Part shown: positions 31,790 to 40,521 of the stretch, in pieces
Layout: every line of letters begins with the position of its first letter
Position numbering within the stretch: the first letter of the stretch is position 1
Source of the DNA: Allobosea sp. OK403
GTDB lineage: Bacteria; Pseudomonadota; Alphaproteobacteria; Rhizobiales; Beijerinckiaceae
Assembly: GCF_900113835.1 (NCBI RefSeq)
Contig: NZ_FOQV01000014.1
Span: 57,610 to 121,609, forward strand
Direction of reading: 5' to 3'
Length of the DNA stretch: 64,000 bases
Program-made: the position numbers and the translations under genes
The notes under the pieces: generated by a model
The model's database searches: none
Told to the model about the DNA's origin: nothing
What the model saw: only the letters and a program-made list of their open reading frames with translations

Positions 31790-32767
31790 CTATTCGATGG
31801 AGATCCCGCTGGCCCTGACGACGCCGGCCCATTTCACGATCTCGCCTTCAATGAAATCGGAATAATCCTGCGGAGTGCCGCCACCGGAGAGGTAACCTCC
31901 GGCCGCGAAGCGCTGCTTCATCTTGCCGTCCTGGAGGAACTGGTTGGCAAGCTGGTTCAGCTTCGAGACGATCGCCGGAGGGGTCCTTGCCGGCGCCGAC
32001 AGCCCGAACCAGCCTTGCGCCTCAAAACCTGGAAAGCCGCTTTCCGCTACGGTTTTGGCGTCCGGGTAGAGCGCGCTGCGATTTGCGCTGGTCACGGCAA
32101 GGACGCGGAGCTTGCCACTCTGAACATGGGCCAGCGGAATATCGACGTTGACGATACCGACAGGAACATGACCGCCTAATACGTCGGTGACCAAAGGCGC
32201 AGCGCCACGGTAAGGGACATGCCGGACTTTGATATTGGCGGCATTCTCCAGCATGGCCAGGGACAAGTGGCCGGAAGAGCCGGTGCCCGGGCTCGCGAAG
32301 GCAAGTCCTTCGCTGGCGGTCCTGGCCTGGCGGATCAACGCGTCGAAGCTGCCGATGTCGGAGGCGCTCGGCACGATGATCACGTTGGGCGTGGAAGCCA
32401 GCAGGCAGATATGTGCGAAATCCTTCGTGGAATCATAGGGCATCCGCGCATAGAGGGAGTGGTTCATGGCATTCTGGCCATTCCCCGAGACCAGGATCGT
32501 GTAGCCGTCAGCCGGAGCCTTCGCGACGGCGGCCGCCGCGATGTTGCCGTTGGCGCCAGGCCGGTTCTCGACAACGAAGTTCTGCTTGAGGGTTTCGCCA
32601 TAACGTTCGGCGAAAAGACGGGCGACAACATCCGTGCTGCCGCCCGCTGGAAACGGCACGACGAAGGTGACCGGCCGCTCCGGCCATTCCGCCCCTCTCG
32701 CTGCGCTTGCGGCCCAGCAGGTCGCCGCGGTCAGGCCAAACGCCAAGCTGCGTCTCGTGATGTCCAT
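31790..32767 (-). CDS. Tripartite tricarboxylate transporter substrate-binding protein (Bug/TctC family)
   Basis: 325 residues with a signal peptide (cleavage near ARGAE). Bug-family features: WPERPVTFVVPFPAGGSTDVVAR, VVENRPGANGNIAAAAVAKAPADGYT, FASPGTGSSGHLS, VPYRGAAPLVTDVLGGHV, and AESGFPGFEAQGWFGLSAPA. The fold binds a carboxylate through the loop after GTGSSGH. No TctA/TctB is adjacent; the only TctAB pair here is at 56.5-58.4 kb. It neighbours an enolase-superfamily gene and a LysR gene, suggesting uptake of that enzyme's substrate. Confidence 0.9.
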   Translation of the reverse strand: MDITRRSLAFGLTAATCWAASAARGAEWPERPVTFVVPFPAGGSTDVVARLFAERYGETLKQNFVVENRPGANGNIAAAAVAKAPADGYTILVSGNGQNAMNHSLYARMPYDSTKDFAHICLLASTPNVIIVPSASDIGSFDALIRQARTASEGLAFASPGTGSSGHLSLAMLENAANIKVRHVPYRGAAPLVTDVLGGHVPVGIVNVDIPLAHVQSGKLRVLAVTSANRSALYPDAKTVAESGFPGFEAQGWFGLSAPARTPPAIVSKLNQLANQFLQDGKMKQRFAAGGYLSGGGTPQDYSDFIEGEIVKWAGVVRASGISIE

Positions 32768-32807
32768 GGTCGTCCTTCCCCTCGGATATTTTTATTGGCT
32801 TGCGCCT

Positions 32808-32922
32808 AGAGCATTTTCGAGCGAAGCAGACACCGGTTCGCGAGAATAAAATACGATAAAACAAAGAGTTAGATCATGATCAATGCGAAAAACCGGTGCC
32901 CACTTTTTCGCATCCTGCTCTA
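32808..32922. repeat. RIME-like extragenic palindrome
   Basis: TAGAGCATTTTCGAGCG...ACCGGTTCGCGAGAA pairs with AAAAACCGGTGCCCACTTTTTCGCATCCTGCTCTA across AACAAAGAGTTAGATCATG. The same element is at 55974-56035. Its right end touches the stop of the enolase-superfamily gene. Confidence 0.75.
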
Positions 32923-34062
32923 GCGGCAGATCCAGCTCTCGCGGCGCCAAGGCTCCAATCGCTCCGCGGTGAGATCGAGGCCCGTGCCGGGCCTGTCGGG
33001 AATGTCGAGCGTTCCATCGGCATTCGGCTTCACCGCGCCCTGGAGTGCGAGCAGCGGATTGGTCGAGACATCGACCTCGACATAGGGATAGGAGGCCGGG
33101 CCACCGCCCCGCCGGGCCGGCAGCAGGCCGGCGATCTGAAGCGCGGCCTGATGATTGACGATCGTGCCGAAGACATGCGGCATGATCGGCAGATCGAAGG
33201 CTGCCGCGAGTGCCGCTATTCGCAGGAAGCCGGTATAGCCGCCGCAGACGGTGAGGTCCGGCTGCAAGATCGACAGGGTGCCGGCGACCAGGAAATCGCG
33301 GAAGGCGGCTGCGCTCGCCAGCGCTTCGCCACCGGCAACGGCGGTGGTGACGGCCGCCGCCACGGCGGCATATCCTGGAATATCGTCCGGCTCGACCGGC
33401 TCCTCGATCCAGAGAAGGTCGGAGGCCTCCATCAGCCGCGCCGAGGCAATGGCGGCACGCGCGCTGTAGGCCTGGTTTATGTCGACCATCAGCGCGATCT
33501 CGGGACCGACCTGCCGGCGCAGCGATGCCAGCATCGCGCCGTCGGCGCGCGGGGAGACGCCAGCGCGCGGCTTCACCGCTCGATATCCCTGCGCCAGGCA
33601 GCGTTCCACCTCCGTCGCATAATGGGCGAAAGGATCGCGTGTTTCGACAATGAAGGGGCCGCTGCCATAGGCGAAGACCTGTTCACGCAGCGCGCCGCCG
33701 AGCATGGCGGCGACGCTGACGCCAAGGTCCTGAGCGGCCAGGTCGCATAGCGCCATATCGATCGCGGAAATCGCCATCATCGCCGGCCCGCGCCGGTCGT
33801 AGCCGAGATTGCCGGCCATCTGTTCCCAAAGCGCGCGATAACGCGCCGGCGATTGGCCCAGTACAAGCGGTGCATAGCGCATGCGGATCAGAGCGGCGGC
33901 TGCATCCGGCGAGGAAAACACTTCGCCCCAGCCGCTCTTGCCCGTGTCGGTGACGATCTCGAGCAGCAGGAAGTCTCGCCGGCGGATCATCGTTCGCGCA
34001 TTGCCGATCGCAGGCGACGGCGCGAAGCCGACATGGTGTCCGCGGATCTCTGTGATTTTCAT
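32920..34062 (-). CDS. Enolase-superfamily (mandelate racemase/MLE-like) protein
   Basis: 380 residues from the ATG at 34062. The barrel carries a lysine in YRAVKPRAG, D in MVDINQAYS, E in WIEEPVEPDD, E in AGGEALAS, D in QPDLTVCGG and H in MPHVFGT, the usual superfamily set of general bases and metal ligands. A separate subgroup from the protein at 26294. Divergent from the LysR gene, which probably controls it; the Bug binding protein lies downstream on the same strand across a RIME repeat. Substrate unknown, probably a carboxylate sugar or hydroxy-acid. Confidence 0.83.
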   Translation of the reverse strand: MKITEIRGHHVGFAPSPAIGNARTMIRRRDFLLLEIVTDTGKSGWGEVFSSPDAAAALIRMRYAPLVLGQSPARYRALWEQMAGNLGYDRRGPAMMAISAIDMALCDLAAQDLGVSVAAMLGGALREQVFAYGSGPFIVETRDPFAHYATEVERCLAQGYRAVKPRAGVSPRADGAMLASLRRQVGPEIALMVDINQAYSARAAIASARLMEASDLLWIEEPVEPDDIPGYAAVAAAVTTAVAGGEALASAAAFRDFLVAGTLSILQPDLTVCGGYTGFLRIAALAAAFDLPIMPHVFGTIVNHQAALQIAGLLPARRGGGPASYPYVEVDVSTNPLLALQGAVKPNADGTLDIPDRPGTGLDLTAERLEPWRRESWICR

Positions 34063-34154
34063 GGGTCGCTCGCAGCCTTTGATCGGCAGCGAGCTTGACG
34101 CGGTCAGATCATGTTCTCCAATACAAAGACCGACTGAGTTCATGTGATTGGATT

Positions 34155-35123
34155 ATGATGTTCGATGCTCGTGAACTGGCCGTTCTGCGCATTGTCATCG
34201 AGAAGGGCAGCGTCACGGCGGCTGCCAGCGCCTTGAATGTCTCGCAGCCTGCGGTCAGCAGGACACTCCAGCAGATCGAGCAGCGGCTCGGCCTCGTACT
34301 CTTTCGCCGCCAGAAGCAGCGGCTTTTTCCGACACGGGAAGCCGAGATACTCTACGGCGACATCGTCCAGGCGGTCTCGTCCGTGGAGGCGGTGGGACGT
34401 CGTGCGCGCGATCTCAGGGAAGGTCGATCGGGCGCACTGCGCATCGCCTCGATCGCGGCCTTCGCGAATTCCATCCTGCCGCGCGCCATCGCGCGTTTCC
34501 AGCGGAAGAAGCCGGGTGTCGAGTTTGTCATCGACGTTCTGAGCGCGCGCGACGTTGCCCAGCGGGTCGCCACCTTCCGCAGCGAGATCGGATTGCTGAT
34601 CGAGACCGCCGCGGTTTCGGGCATCACCATCGAGGATCTTTGTACCTCGCAGTTCGGGTGCGTGCTGCCCTGCGGGCATCCGCTGGCCGACAGGCCATCC
34701 CTCACCATCCAGGAGCTGACAGCCTGGCCTTTGGTTTGTCTCAACCGAGCGCTGCCCCTGGGCGCGCTGGCACACCGCCTGTTCGAGCAGAATGACATCT
34801 CACTGAGGCCGGTCGGAGAGGTCTCGCAGTCAAGTGTCGCCTGCGCGCTGGTCGAGGCCGGCGCGGGCATAGCCCTGCTCGACAAGCTGAGCATACTCGC
34901 CAGCCGAGCCCCGGGCGGGATCGTCTTCGTGCCATTGCATCCGGCCGAGACGATTGTCGGGCGGCTCGTCCTACCAGCGGGACCGGTCCAGACCACAGGC
35001 TCGTGCGAATTCTGCGCCGAACTGCGAGAGCTCGTGCGCGAGATCGCGGCAGCCGATCCTGGATTCGGCGTCCCATCGCAGGGGTCGGCAACGGCATTGC
35101 CGCTTGCTCTCAATCCGTCCTGA
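34155..35123 (+). CDS. LysR-family regulator
   Basis: 322 residues. HTH at about 5-62 (LAVLRIVIEKGSVTAAASALNVSQPAVSRTLQQIEQRLG), then the periplasmic-binding-like effector domain (GALRIASIAAFANSILPRAIARF, RSEIGLLIETA, ALVEAGAGIALLD). Start at 34155 or 34158 (two ATGs), with a weak ribosome site. Divergent from the enolase-superfamily gene across about 90 bases, the standard LysR-target arrangement. Confidence 0.87.
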   Translation: MMFDARELAVLRIVIEKGSVTAAASALNVSQPAVSRTLQQIEQRLGLVLFRRQKQRLFPTREAEILYGDIVQAVSSVEAVGRRARDLREGRSGALRIASIAAFANSILPRAIARFQRKKPGVEFVIDVLSARDVAQRVATFRSEIGLLIETAAVSGITIEDLCTSQFGCVLPCGHPLADRPSLTIQELTAWPLVCLNRALPLGALAHRLFEQNDISLRPVGEVSQSSVACALVEAGAGIALLDKLSILASRAPGGIVFVPLHPAETIVGRLVLPAGPVQTTGSCEFCAELRELVREIAAADPGFGVPSQGSATALPLALNPS

Positions 35124-35155
35124 CGTTCGTTCGGACCGGTTGAGAGGACCAAGCC

Positions 35156-35320
35156 ATGAAGCGCCGCCGCGTCTCTGCTGAGCAGATCATCACGATCTTG
35201 CGGCAACAGGGCTCCGGGATCCGGGTCGCTGATCTGTGCGGCAGGCAGGGGGTGAGCCACGCCGGCATCGACAAGCGGAAGGCGAGTTCGGCGGGCGTGT
35301 CGGAGACGCCCGTCAGACCT
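35156..35320 (+). pseudogene. Truncated IS3-family transposase OrfA
   Basis: Begins MKRRRVSAEQIITILRQQ, then VADLCGRQGVS, the conserved N-terminus of IS3-group OrfA (helix-turn-helix). The following F-Y-x-W region is altered (HAGIDKRKASSAGVSE) and homology ends near 35320. No OrfB. AGAGGACC precedes the ATG. The IS has been lost except for this piece. Confidence 0.7.
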
Positions 35321-38300
35321 TGGCCTCGTCGTCGCAGAGGCGTTCACGCATACGCTCTGCCGGGAGGTCGCCGCCCCTGGCCACGCCCCTGCCTTGCAGG
35401 CCGGGTTCAAAGGCGTCTGCCTCTCGCGTGACGGAGGCCCGTGCCTGCGGGTGCGTGGTCTCGCGGCGTGGCCCGGTTCCAAGCACGAGCCGCTTGAGCG
35501 CCTGGAGCAGATCGTCGACGAAGGTGAAGATAACCGGAATGACGAGAAGGCTGAGGACGGTCGAGGTGACCACGCCGCCAATGACCACGATGGCCATCGG
35601 CTGGCGGAAGCTGGAATCGCCGCCCGTCAGGCTGAAGGCGACCGGCAGCATTCCCGCCCCCATGGCGATGGTGGTCATGACGATGGGGCGCGCGCGCTTG
35701 TGGCAGGCATCGATGAGGGCCTCGAACCTGGCCATGCCCTGAGCGCGCGACATGATGGCGTATTCGATCAGGAGGATCGAATTCTTCGTCACCACGCCCA
35801 TGAGCATGAGCAGCCCGATGACGACCGACATCGAGAAGCTGGTTCCGGTCGCCACCAGCGGCAGCAATGCGCCTCCCAGCGAAAGCGGCAGAGCCATCAG
35901 CAGGGTGAGCGGCTGCAGGAAATCATGGAAGAGCAGGACGAGGACCGCATAGATGCAGAACACGCCGATCGCCATGGCCAGGCTGAAGCTCTGGAACAGC
36001 TCCGAGCTGCGCTGAAGCTCGCCCTGCTCGACGAGGGTGACCCCCGCCGGCAATTGCCGCAGCGCCGGCAGCGCCTGCGCCTCGCCGTTGACATCCCCCA
36101 GAATGCGGCCGTTGAGCTCGATGGACAGGGTGACGTTGCGCATGCGGTCGATGCGGTCGATCTGGGACGGGCTGCCTCCGATCCGGATCTCGGCGATCGA
36201 TCCGAGATCGACATTGCCATTGGCTCCCGCCACCCTGACATTCCTGAGTTCGTCGAGCTTCGTGCGTGTCTCGGAGGCGAGGCGCACGACGATGGGGATC
36301 TGCCGCTGCGGCAGGTTGAGCTTCGGCAGCGCGGCGGAATACTCGCCATTCGTCGCGACGCGCACGGCGTCGGCAATGGCGCTGGAGGTCACCCCGAGCG
36401 CGGCCGCCCGGGCGAAATCGGGGGAGATCTGAATCTCGGGAGCCTGTCTCGCCGCACTCGACGTCACCGCGCCGATGCCGCGCAGCATACGCAGTTGCTC
36501 CTCGAGCGCCGAGCCGGTTTCGTCCAGCGTGGCGGCGTCGTCGCTGGCGAGCGTGATGTCGAGCTTCGTGCCGTTGCCTCCGCCGCTGACCGCAATCCGC
36601 ACGCCTGCGAGAGCGGAGAGGGCCAGGCGGATCTCGTTTTCGATCTGCGACTGCTTGCGGTCGCGCGCGTTGATGGCGCTCAGGCTGACGACGAGCGTGG
36701 CGGTCCCGACATTCTTGGTGGTGCTGGCCTCCGGACCGCCGCCCGCGGAGGCTGAACCGACGGTGGCGAAGACATGCGTCACGTCGCGCAACCCGGCGAT
36801 GATGCCGGCGGCCTTCCTGGTGGTTGCATCCATCTGTTCGATGGTGGCGCCTGGCTGCAGGGTCAGCGTGACCTGCGTCCGCGCGTCGTCGGACGCAGGC
36901 AGAAAGCCCGATTTCAGGAAAGGAATGGTGGAGAGCGAGAGCGCGATGACGACGGCGGTTACGAGGACCGTCGTCTTCCTGTGGTTCAGGGCAGCCTTGG
37001 CGGTTGCCATGTAGAGACGCATGACGCGCCCATCTGTCTGCTCGACCGGCTGGGCTTTCATGAAATACGCCGCCATCATCGGCGTCAGCAGGCGCGCGAC
37101 GACGAGCGAGACCAGGACGGCGACGGCCGCGGTGACGCCGAACTGACGGAAGATGAGCCCCGGTATGCCGCTCATGAACGCGGTCGGCAGGAACACCGCG
37201 ACCAGCGTGAAGGTGGTGGCAATGACAGCCAGTCCAATCTCGTCAGCGGCTTCGAGCGCGGCGTCCATCGGCCGCTTGCCCATCTGGAGATGGCGGGCGA
37301 TGTTCTCGATCTCGACAATGGCGTCGTCGACGAGGACCCCGACGACGAGCGACAGCGCCAGCAGGGTGACGATGTTGAGGCTGAAGCCGGCGAGATACAT
37401 CACGAGGAAGGTCGGTATCACCGACAACGGCAGGGCCACCGCCGACAGGACCGTGGCGCGCCAGTCGCGCAGAAAGAACCAGACGACGATCACCGCGAGG
37501 ATCGCGCCCTCGAGCAGCATCTGCATCGAGCCGTTGTAGTTCTCGACGATCGGCCCGACCGTGCTGTAGGCCTCTTCGATCTGCACATTGGGATGGGCGG
37601 CCGCGAAGCGCTCCATCGCCGTCCTGACACCGGCAACGACGCCGGTGTCCGAGAAGCCGTTCGAGCGCTTGATCTCGACCCCGATCACCGGCTGGCCATC
37701 GCGATAGGCCAGCGAGGCGCGATCCGCGAAACTGTCCGTGACGGTCGCCACGTCGTCGAGGCGTATCTGCTGGCCGTTGGCCAGGGGAATGCGGAGCCCC
37801 TTCAGGGCCTCGATCGAAACCACGGCGCCGAGCGTGCGCAGGGTCTGGCGGGTGCCGCCGATCTCGCCGAGCCCCCCCGAGGTGTCCGCCTGGACGGATT
37901 TCAACTGCGACGTGACCGTGGCCGCCGTGACCCCGAGCGAGGCCATCGTCGCGGGATCGAGATCGATATGGACCTCACGGTCGATCCCGCCCACGCGGCC
38001 GACCTGCCCCACCCCCGGCACCGACAGCAAGGCCTTGGCCAGGTCGTTGTCGACGAACCAGGACAGCTCGGTCTCGTTGAGCCGGGTCGAGCGCAGAGCA
38101 TAAGTGACCAGGGCGGAGCTTTGAACGGTGACCTTGGTGACGCTCGGCGTCTCCAGCTGCGAGGGCAGATCGGCCTTGGCGCTGTCCACCGCATTGCGGA
38201 CCTCGTTCAAGGCGTCGCTGCTGTCCTTCTCCAGCTTGAAGGAAACCTTGATCGAGACGGATCCGGCCGTGATCGTCGTCGTGATGTGGTCGAGGCGGCT

Positions 38301-38525
38301 CAGCGAGGCGAGCTTGTCCTCGATGATGCGGGCAACCTCCGTTTCCAGCTGCGCCGGCGCCGCGCCATCGAGCGCGGCGGCGATGTTGATGGTCGGCAGG
38401 TCCATATCCGGAAAATTCTGGACGGCGAGATGCTTGAAGGCGAGCAAGCCGCCAAAGGTGAGCATCACGAACAGCAAGATCGCCGGTACCGGCTTGCGAA
38501 TCGACCATGCCGAGAAATTCATCAT
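35313..38525 (-). CDS. RND efflux transporter, HAE1/AcrB-like inner-membrane pump
   Basis: 1070 residues, twelve membrane segments with two large periplasmic loops. Proton-relay residues are present: the adjacent Asp pair in VVGVLVDDAIVEIEN (TM4) and Lys in GVVTKNSILLIEYA (TM10). Works with the adaptor encoded upstream; the genes overlap by four bases. No outer-membrane channel gene is adjacent. The last 45 or so residues, after about residue 1025, are Arg/Glu-rich and fall where the IS3 relic begins, so the original C-terminus may have been replaced. Divergent from a CpxRA-like pair that may regulate it. Confidence 0.92.
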   Translation of the reverse strand: MMNFSAWSIRKPVPAILLFVMLTFGGLLAFKHLAVQNFPDMDLPTINIAAALDGAAPAQLETEVARIIEDKLASLSRLDHITTTITAGSVSIKVSFKLEKDSSDALNEVRNAVDSAKADLPSQLETPSVTKVTVQSSALVTYALRSTRLNETELSWFVDNDLAKALLSVPGVGQVGRVGGIDREVHIDLDPATMASLGVTAATVTSQLKSVQADTSGGLGEIGGTRQTLRTLGAVVSIEALKGLRIPLANGQQIRLDDVATVTDSFADRASLAYRDGQPVIGVEIKRSNGFSDTGVVAGVRTAMERFAAAHPNVQIEEAYSTVGPIVENYNGSMQMLLEGAILAVIVVWFFLRDWRATVLSAVALPLSVIPTFLVMYLAGFSLNIVTLLALSLVVGVLVDDAIVEIENIARHLQMGKRPMDAALEAADEIGLAVIATTFTLVAVFLPTAFMSGIPGLIFRQFGVTAAVAVLVSLVVARLLTPMMAAYFMKAQPVEQTDGRVMRLYMATAKAALNHRKTTVLVTAVVIALSLSTIPFLKSGFLPASDDARTQVTLTLQPGATIEQMDATTRKAAGIIAGLRDVTHVFATVGSASAGGGPEASTTKNVGTATLVVSLSAINARDRKQSQIENEIRLALSALAGVRIAVSGGGNGTKLDITLASDDAATLDETGSALEEQLRMLRGIGAVTSSAARQAPEIQISPDFARAAALGVTSSAIADAVRVATNGEYSAALPKLNLPQRQIPIVVRLASETRTKLDELRNVRVAGANGNVDLGSIAEIRIGGSPSQIDRIDRMRNVTLSIELNGRILGDVNGEAQALPALRQLPAGVTLVEQGELQRSSELFQSFSLAMAIGVFCIYAVLVLLFHDFLQPLTLLMALPLSLGGALLPLVATGTSFSMSVVIGLLMLMGVVTKNSILLIEYAIMSRAQGMARFEALIDACHKRARPIVMTTIAMGAGMLPVAFSLTGGDSSFRQPMAIVVIGGVVTSTVLSLLVIPVIFTFVDDLLQALKRLVLGTGPRRETTHPQARASVTREADAFEPGLQGRGVARGGDLPAERMRERLCDDEAKV

Positions 38526-39589
38526 TCGGCTCCGACAATCCTGACGAGCGCGTTGTCGGACAGGAACGGGCCCCCCGATGTCACGACCCGTGACGACGGG
38601 TCCAGCCCGGACAGGATCTCGACTTCACCCTTGCTGCGGCGCCCCGTTTCCACCCGGACCCTGCGCGCCCGCCTGTCCTCACCGGCCGTGAAGACGTAAT
38701 TGATCCCGTCGCGAAAGATGATCGCGGTCTCGGGAACCGTGAGGGCCGAGGTGGTCTGGAGCTCGATGCTGCCCGTGACGTAAAGGCCGATGCGCGGACG
38801 CAGCTCGGCGGGCAGCGCGACATAGACGATCGTTCGGCCGGTATTGGTGCTGACGGAAGGCCCCACGAGCCTGACCCGGCCTTGAATGGGGCCCTCATTG
38901 GCCCGATTGATCGTGACGCTCAACCCTTCCGAAATACGCGGAAGGTAGCGCGCCGAAACCTCCGCCTGCCATTCGACGCGCTGCTGGCGCACCAGACGGA
39001 ACAGTTCGGTGCCGGTGGAGATGACCGCGCCGAGCTCCGCCGAGCGCGAGGTCACGAGGCCGTCATCGGCTGCCGTGATGACCGTCTGCTCGAGCTTGAT
39101 CTTTTCGCTGTCGAGCGCCGCCTCCTCGGATTCGACGCCGGCTGCCGCGGTCTGCTCGTCGGCCATGTATTCGGCGATCTTCTCGTCGGACAGGGCACCG
39201 GACGAACGCAGCTTCCGGGCTCGGTCGGCATTTGCCTTGGCCTTTGCCAGGGTCGCCTGAGCCGTCTTGACGGCCGCCTCCTGCTTTCGCAGGCTCGCCA
39301 GCACGCTATCCTGGGACAGCCGGGCGAGGACTTGCCCCTTTTTCACGACCGATCCGACCTCGACCAGCACGTCGATGATGCGAAGGCCGCTGGTCTCGGA
39401 GGCGATGATCGCCTCCTGCCATGGCTTCAGCCAGCCGCTCGCCGGAACGGTCTCCGGCCAATCGCGGTGCGCCGGCATCGCCAGGGTGACGGTCAGGGCA
39501 GGCGCTTCGGGCTGGCCTGCCGCGGCAATGCGCAAGGACAGGAGAAGCGCCGCCCCGACAAGGGTGGCCACGAGCAGGTCGGCCGACAT
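38522..39589 (-). CDS. RND efflux periplasmic adaptor (membrane fusion protein)
   Basis: 355 residues. An N-terminal signal/anchor (LLVATLVGAALLLSLRIAAAG) is followed by the lipoyl/hairpin/lipoyl arrangement: SGLRIIDVLVEVGSVVKKGQVLARL, a coiled-coil hairpin from about 100 to 165 (Lys/Ala/Asp-rich), ITAADDGLVTSRSAELGAVISTGTEL, then the beta-barrel. No lipobox Cys is evident. The ATG at 39589 is preferred over a TTG six bases upstream. First gene of the pump operon. Confidence 0.9.
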   Translation of the reverse strand: MSADLLVATLVGAALLLSLRIAAAGQPEAPALTVTLAMPAHRDWPETVPASGWLKPWQEAIIASETSGLRIIDVLVEVGSVVKKGQVLARLSQDSVLASLRKQEAAVKTAQATLAKAKANADRARKLRSSGALSDEKIAEYMADEQTAAAGVESEEAALDSEKIKLEQTVITAADDGLVTSRSAELGAVISTGTELFRLVRQQRVEWQAEVSARYLPRISEGLSVTINRANEGPIQGRVRLVGPSVSTNTGRTIVYVALPAELRPRIGLYVTGSIELQTTSALTVPETAIIFRDGINYVFTAGEDRRARRVRVETGRRSKGEVEILSGLDPSSRVVTSGGPFLSDNALVRIVGAE

Positions 39590-39734
39590 TCTCAACTCTT
39601 CGTTCCTCGCGGTTCCGGTCGCCGGCGCCCTCGCCTCGATCCATACCGGCGCGACGGAGGTTTCACTCGGCCGATCCTAGGAGGGCTCGGATCCCGTGGC
39701 CGACGCTGTCGTTTCCGCGAGTAGCCGAATGAAT

Positions 39735-39770
39735 GTTAAACGCGGTCAAGTCCGTGTTAATTTAGGTAAA
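39735..39770. promoter_or_regulatory. CpxR-like boxes in the pump/response-regulator promoter region
   Basis: GTTAA-N5-GTAAA at 39756-39770, one base off the enterobacterial CpxR consensus GTAAA-N5-GTAAA, with a further GTTAAA at 39735-39740. Sits between the divergent adaptor and response-regulator genes, so it could serve both. A related array is at 42011-42046. Confidence 0.55.
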
Positions 39771-39832
39771 ACTCGGTCGCGCGGCCGGATTTTTGCGGTA
39801 TGGCTCGACGAAATGAACGATGGACTCGGTCA

Positions 39833-40519
39833 ATGAGCAAAGTTCTTCTCGTCGACGACGATGTCGAGTTGACGATGCTTCTGCAGGAATACCTGGCTGA
39901 AGAAGGTTATGATGTCACAACGGACACGGACGGCCGGGCAGCCATTGCCGCGGCCGCCGGCAACGCGGTCGACATCATCGTGCTCGACATCATGATGCCC
40001 CGCATGAACGGGATCGAGGTTCTGCAGAGGATCAGAAAACTCAGCCAGATCCCGGTCTTGATGCTGACGGCGCGCGGCGACGACATCGATCGGATATCGG
40101 GCCTGAATCTCGGCGCCGACGACTATGTGGCCAAGCCCTGTTCACCGGGCGAGCTGGCGGCCAGGTTGCGGGCGATCCTGCGTCGCGCGGGCCAATCTGC
40201 GGGCGGCGCGTCAACCGACACGCTCAAGGCGGGGCTGCTCGTGATCCACCCGGGCAACAGAACGGTCGAATGGCGCGGGCAGCCTTTGGACCTCACCGGG
40301 ACGGAGTTCAGCCTGCTCGAAGTGCTCGCCCGCAGCGCCGGCCAGCTCGTGCAAAAGCAGGAGATCTCGAAACGCGCCTTTGGCAAGCCGTTGACGCCGT
40401 TCGATCGTCGCATCGACGTCCATATCAGCAGTGTGCGCCAGAAGCTTGGGCTGAGAGAGGATGGGCAATCCTGGATCCAGTCCGTTCGCGGCCAGGGCTA
40501 TCAACTGCTCGTGGATTGA
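39833..40519 (+). CDS. OmpR/PhoB-family response regulator, CpxR-like
   Basis: 228 residues. Receiver domain: acidic pocket D8-D9-D10, phospho-acceptor D52 in VLDIMMPRMNG, T in MLTARGDD and K in YVAKPCSPGE. Winged-helix effector: DLTGTEFSLLEVLARSAGQLVQKQEIS and RRIDVHISSVRQKLGL. The ATG at 39833 starts the conserved domain; upstream in-frame sequence is not conserved. The sensor kinase gene follows two bases after the stop. Closest in style to CpxR; supported by CpxR-like boxes upstream. Confidence 0.9.
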   Translation: MSKVLLVDDDVELTMLLQEYLAEEGYDVTTDTDGRAAIAAAAGNAVDIIVLDIMMPRMNGIEVLQRIRKLSQIPVLMLTARGDDIDRISGLNLGADDYVAKPCSPGELAARLRAILRRAGQSAGGASTDTLKAGLLVIHPGNRTVEWRGQPLDLTGTEFSLLEVLARSAGQLVQKQEISKRAFGKPLTPFDRRIDVHISSVRQKLGLREDGQSWIQSVRGQGYQLLVD

Positions 40520-40521
40520 CC

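Noticed and set aside
36774..38699. 641-codon open frame on the plus strand
   Set aside because: Antisense to the RND pump; Asp/Arg/His-rich with no transmembrane segments.
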